A stretch of 64,000 nt of DNA from Chloroflexota bacterium. Its GTDB lineage: Bacteria; Chloroflexota; Anaerolineae; Aggregatilineales; Phototrophicaceae. The notes under the pieces were generated by a model that was not told where the DNA came from, searched no databases, and saw only the letters and a program-made list of their open reading frames with translations. The first letter of the stretch is position 1. Each line of letters begins with the position of its first letter. Positions 62,793 through 64,000 of the stretch are shown in pieces. The stretch lies in NCBI GenBank assembly GCA_011525385.1, contig WTGF01000013.1, forward strand, positions 78,364-142,363, written 5' to 3'. Position numbers and translations under genes: made by a program.

Positions 62793-63848
62793 TCAATGCG
62801 CCGCGCCAGCCGCGACATCCATTTCGCTGTCTCCGACCGGCTCGTGAAGCCAGCAAGCCACTTGATGCTCGCCATCGACGGTCTTGGCCGGCGGCAAATG
62901 CTGACGACATTTCTCCATCACATGCGGGCAGCGGTCGGCAAAGGCGCAACCCGGGATATCGGCGATCGCATTGGGCACGATGCCCTCGATCGGCACTAAT
63001 ACATCCTTGCGCCGTCCCAAAACCGGTATCGACTGCAATAGTCCAACTGTGTACGGGTGTTGCGGATTGCGGAATATATCGACAGCCGTGCCATACTCGA
63101 CCACGCGCCCGAAATACATCACCGCCACATAATCCGCCATTTGCGATACCACGCCCAGATTATGCGTGATGATGATAATCGACGAGCCGAAGTCCTCTTG
63201 CAATTGCTCCATCAGGTCGATAATCTGCGCCTGAATCGTGACATCCAGCGCGGTAGTCGGCTCGTCCGCGATCAAAATCGAGGGATTGCAAGATAGCGCC
63301 AGGGCAATCATCACCCGCTGGCGCATGCCGCCGCTTAACTGGTGCGGATACTGCTTGACCCGCTCCTGCGGATCCGCAATGCGCACGCGGTCCAGCATAT
63401 CAATCGCCACCTTCAGCGCCTCTTTCTTGCTGAGGCTCTGATGCAATTCCACCACTTCAGAAATCTGCCGACCGACCGTATGCAGCGGATTTAACGACGT
63501 CATTGGTTCTTGAAAGATCATCGAGATCTCGCCGCCGCGGATGCTGCGCATCTCCACGCCCTTGGGGTCGAGTTTAACAATATCGATCGTTTCGGCGCGG
63601 CGCTTTTGCCGGCGAAAGACGATCTCGCCATCGACGATCTCGCCCGGCGGGGATTTGATCAATTGCATGATCGAATGCGCCGTCACGCTCTTGCCACAGC
63701 CGCTTTCGCCGACGATGCCCAGCGTCTGCCCGTTCGCCAAGCTGAAGCTGACGCCCTTAACCGCCTTGACCACACCGCGCTCCGTGAAGAAGTGGGTTTG
63801 CAAATCTCGCACTTCTAAAATCGGCTCGGCGTCATTGTTAGCTTGCAT
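62793..63848 (-). CDS. ABC transporter ATPase, OppD type
   Basis: A 351-residue ATPase from the ATG at 63846-63848. Walker A is [12 protein letters not shown], the Q-loop is in [13 protein letters not shown], the signature [13 protein letters not shown], and Walker [13 protein letters not shown]. The C-terminal [14 protein letters not shown] has the Opp-type cysteines. It is the first visible gene of the arabinose-locus transporter operon; the binding protein follows 99 nt later. Its promoter should lie in 63849-63940, which is AT-richer, but I could not define it. Confidence 0.93.
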   Translation of the reverse strand: MQANNDAEPILEVRDLQTHFFTERGVVKAVKGVSFSLANGQTLGIVGESGCGKSVTAHSIMQLIKSPPGEIVDGEIVFRRQKRRAETIDIVKLDPKGVEMRSIRGGEISMIFQEPMTSLNPLHTVGRQISEVVELHQSLSKKEALKVAIDMLDRVRIADPQERVKQYPHQLSGGMRQRVMIALALSCNPSILIADEPTTALDVTIQAQIIDLMEQLQEDFGSSIIIITHNLGVVSQMADYVAVMYFGRVVEYGTAVDIFRNPQHPYTVGLLQSIPVLGRRKDVLVPIEGIVPNAIADIPGCAFADRCPHVMEKCRQHLPPAKTVDGEHQVACWLHEPVGDSEMDVAAGAAH

Positions 63849-63933
63849 CAACGTTTTTCCGTGTTTGTTTACAAATCTCTATATGCAGGCGCGGCTTCGT
63901 CCCATCGTTCAAATTCCATTTCCTGCGCTCCCC

Positions 63934-64000
63934 TCCCTGATGCTTCGGGGTTTCCGCCCCCCGCTTGGCGGGGGGACCGAGGGGGGACAGGCCGGGGGAG
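63934..64000. repeat. REP-like unit at the right edge
   Basis: CCCTGATGCTTCGGGG with the hairpin CCCCCCGCTTGGCGGGGGG (63957-63975) and GACCGAGGGGGG match the units at 40.1 and 53.7 kb. It is cut by the window end. Confidence 0.65.

Overview
The window is 64 kb of GC-rich bacterial DNA carrying about 48 genes. Initiation is usually ATG behind a GGAG/AGGAG-type ribosome binding site, with some GTG and TTG. My best guess for the organism is a free-living member of the Chloroflexota (Anaerolineae/Caldilineae-like). This rests on three things: several Opp-type (family 5) ABC importers next to sugar-catabolic genes, many enolase-superfamily, PhyH, M81 and SDR genes, and dispersed intergenic repeats of the CACAGAGGCACAGAG and CCCCTCTCCC...GGGAGAGGGG types. 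The phylum is inference only. There is no rRNA in the window and I saw no tRNA.

Layout. (1) 0-9 kb, carbohydrate/acid catabolism: a cut-off mannonate dehydratase gene behind an unusual DeoR-type regulator, a secreted repeat protein, a double cupin, an M81 (MlrC-like) peptidase, a fumarase/aspartase-superfamily lyase and an enolase-superfamily dehydratase. (2) 9-13 kb: an 840-bp repeat-filled gap, hemB, and a SulP transporter with STAS and cyclic-nucleotide-binding domains. (3) 13-17 kb: a tandem duplication of a promoter-PhyH-hydrolase unit in which the first hydrolase copy is truncated, then a third PhyH gene. (4) 17-26 kb: a complete five-gene Opp cassette followed by a GH2 beta-mannosidase-like enzyme. 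(5) 26-37 kb: rpmB, an AlkD-like repair protein, PPK2, a sulfotransferase fused to a flippase-like membrane domain, an acetoacetate-decarboxylase-like protein, two SDRs, and a 978-residue beta-CASP nuclease. (6) 37.5-42.7 kb: a plasmid-like replication/partition module made of a primase-polymerase, ParB, ParA and a winged-helix protein, with a perfect 16-bp palindrome that is a candidate centromere. (7) 43-47 kb: an ABC importer lacking ATPases (binding protein plus two permeases). (8) 47-52.4 kb: three overlapping genes for two SF1-type ATPases and a Cas4/AddB-like Fe-S nuclease, probably a recombination/repair complex. (9) 52.4-64 kb: an enolase-superfamily acid-sugar dehydratase, then a minus-strand arabinose locus (araA, araD) downstream of a full Opp-type importer.

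Taken together the window describes uptake of oligosaccharides through Opp-type transporters and their breakdown (beta-mannosidase, mannonate dehydratase, arabinose isomerase and ribulose-phosphate epimerase, sugar-acid dehydratases). A partition/replication module interrupts it, and two families of palindromic repeats are scattered between genes, in places extending into coding ends.

The points most worth follow-up are: a sugar-binding domain that appears circularly permuted and inserted inside a DeoR regulator; PhyH paralogues whose iron motif reads HxG instead of HxD; the sulfotransferase-flippase fusion; the candidate centromere palindromes beside an unusual ParB; the three-gene helicase-nuclease operon; and a 70-bp element shared upstream of two unrelated genes.
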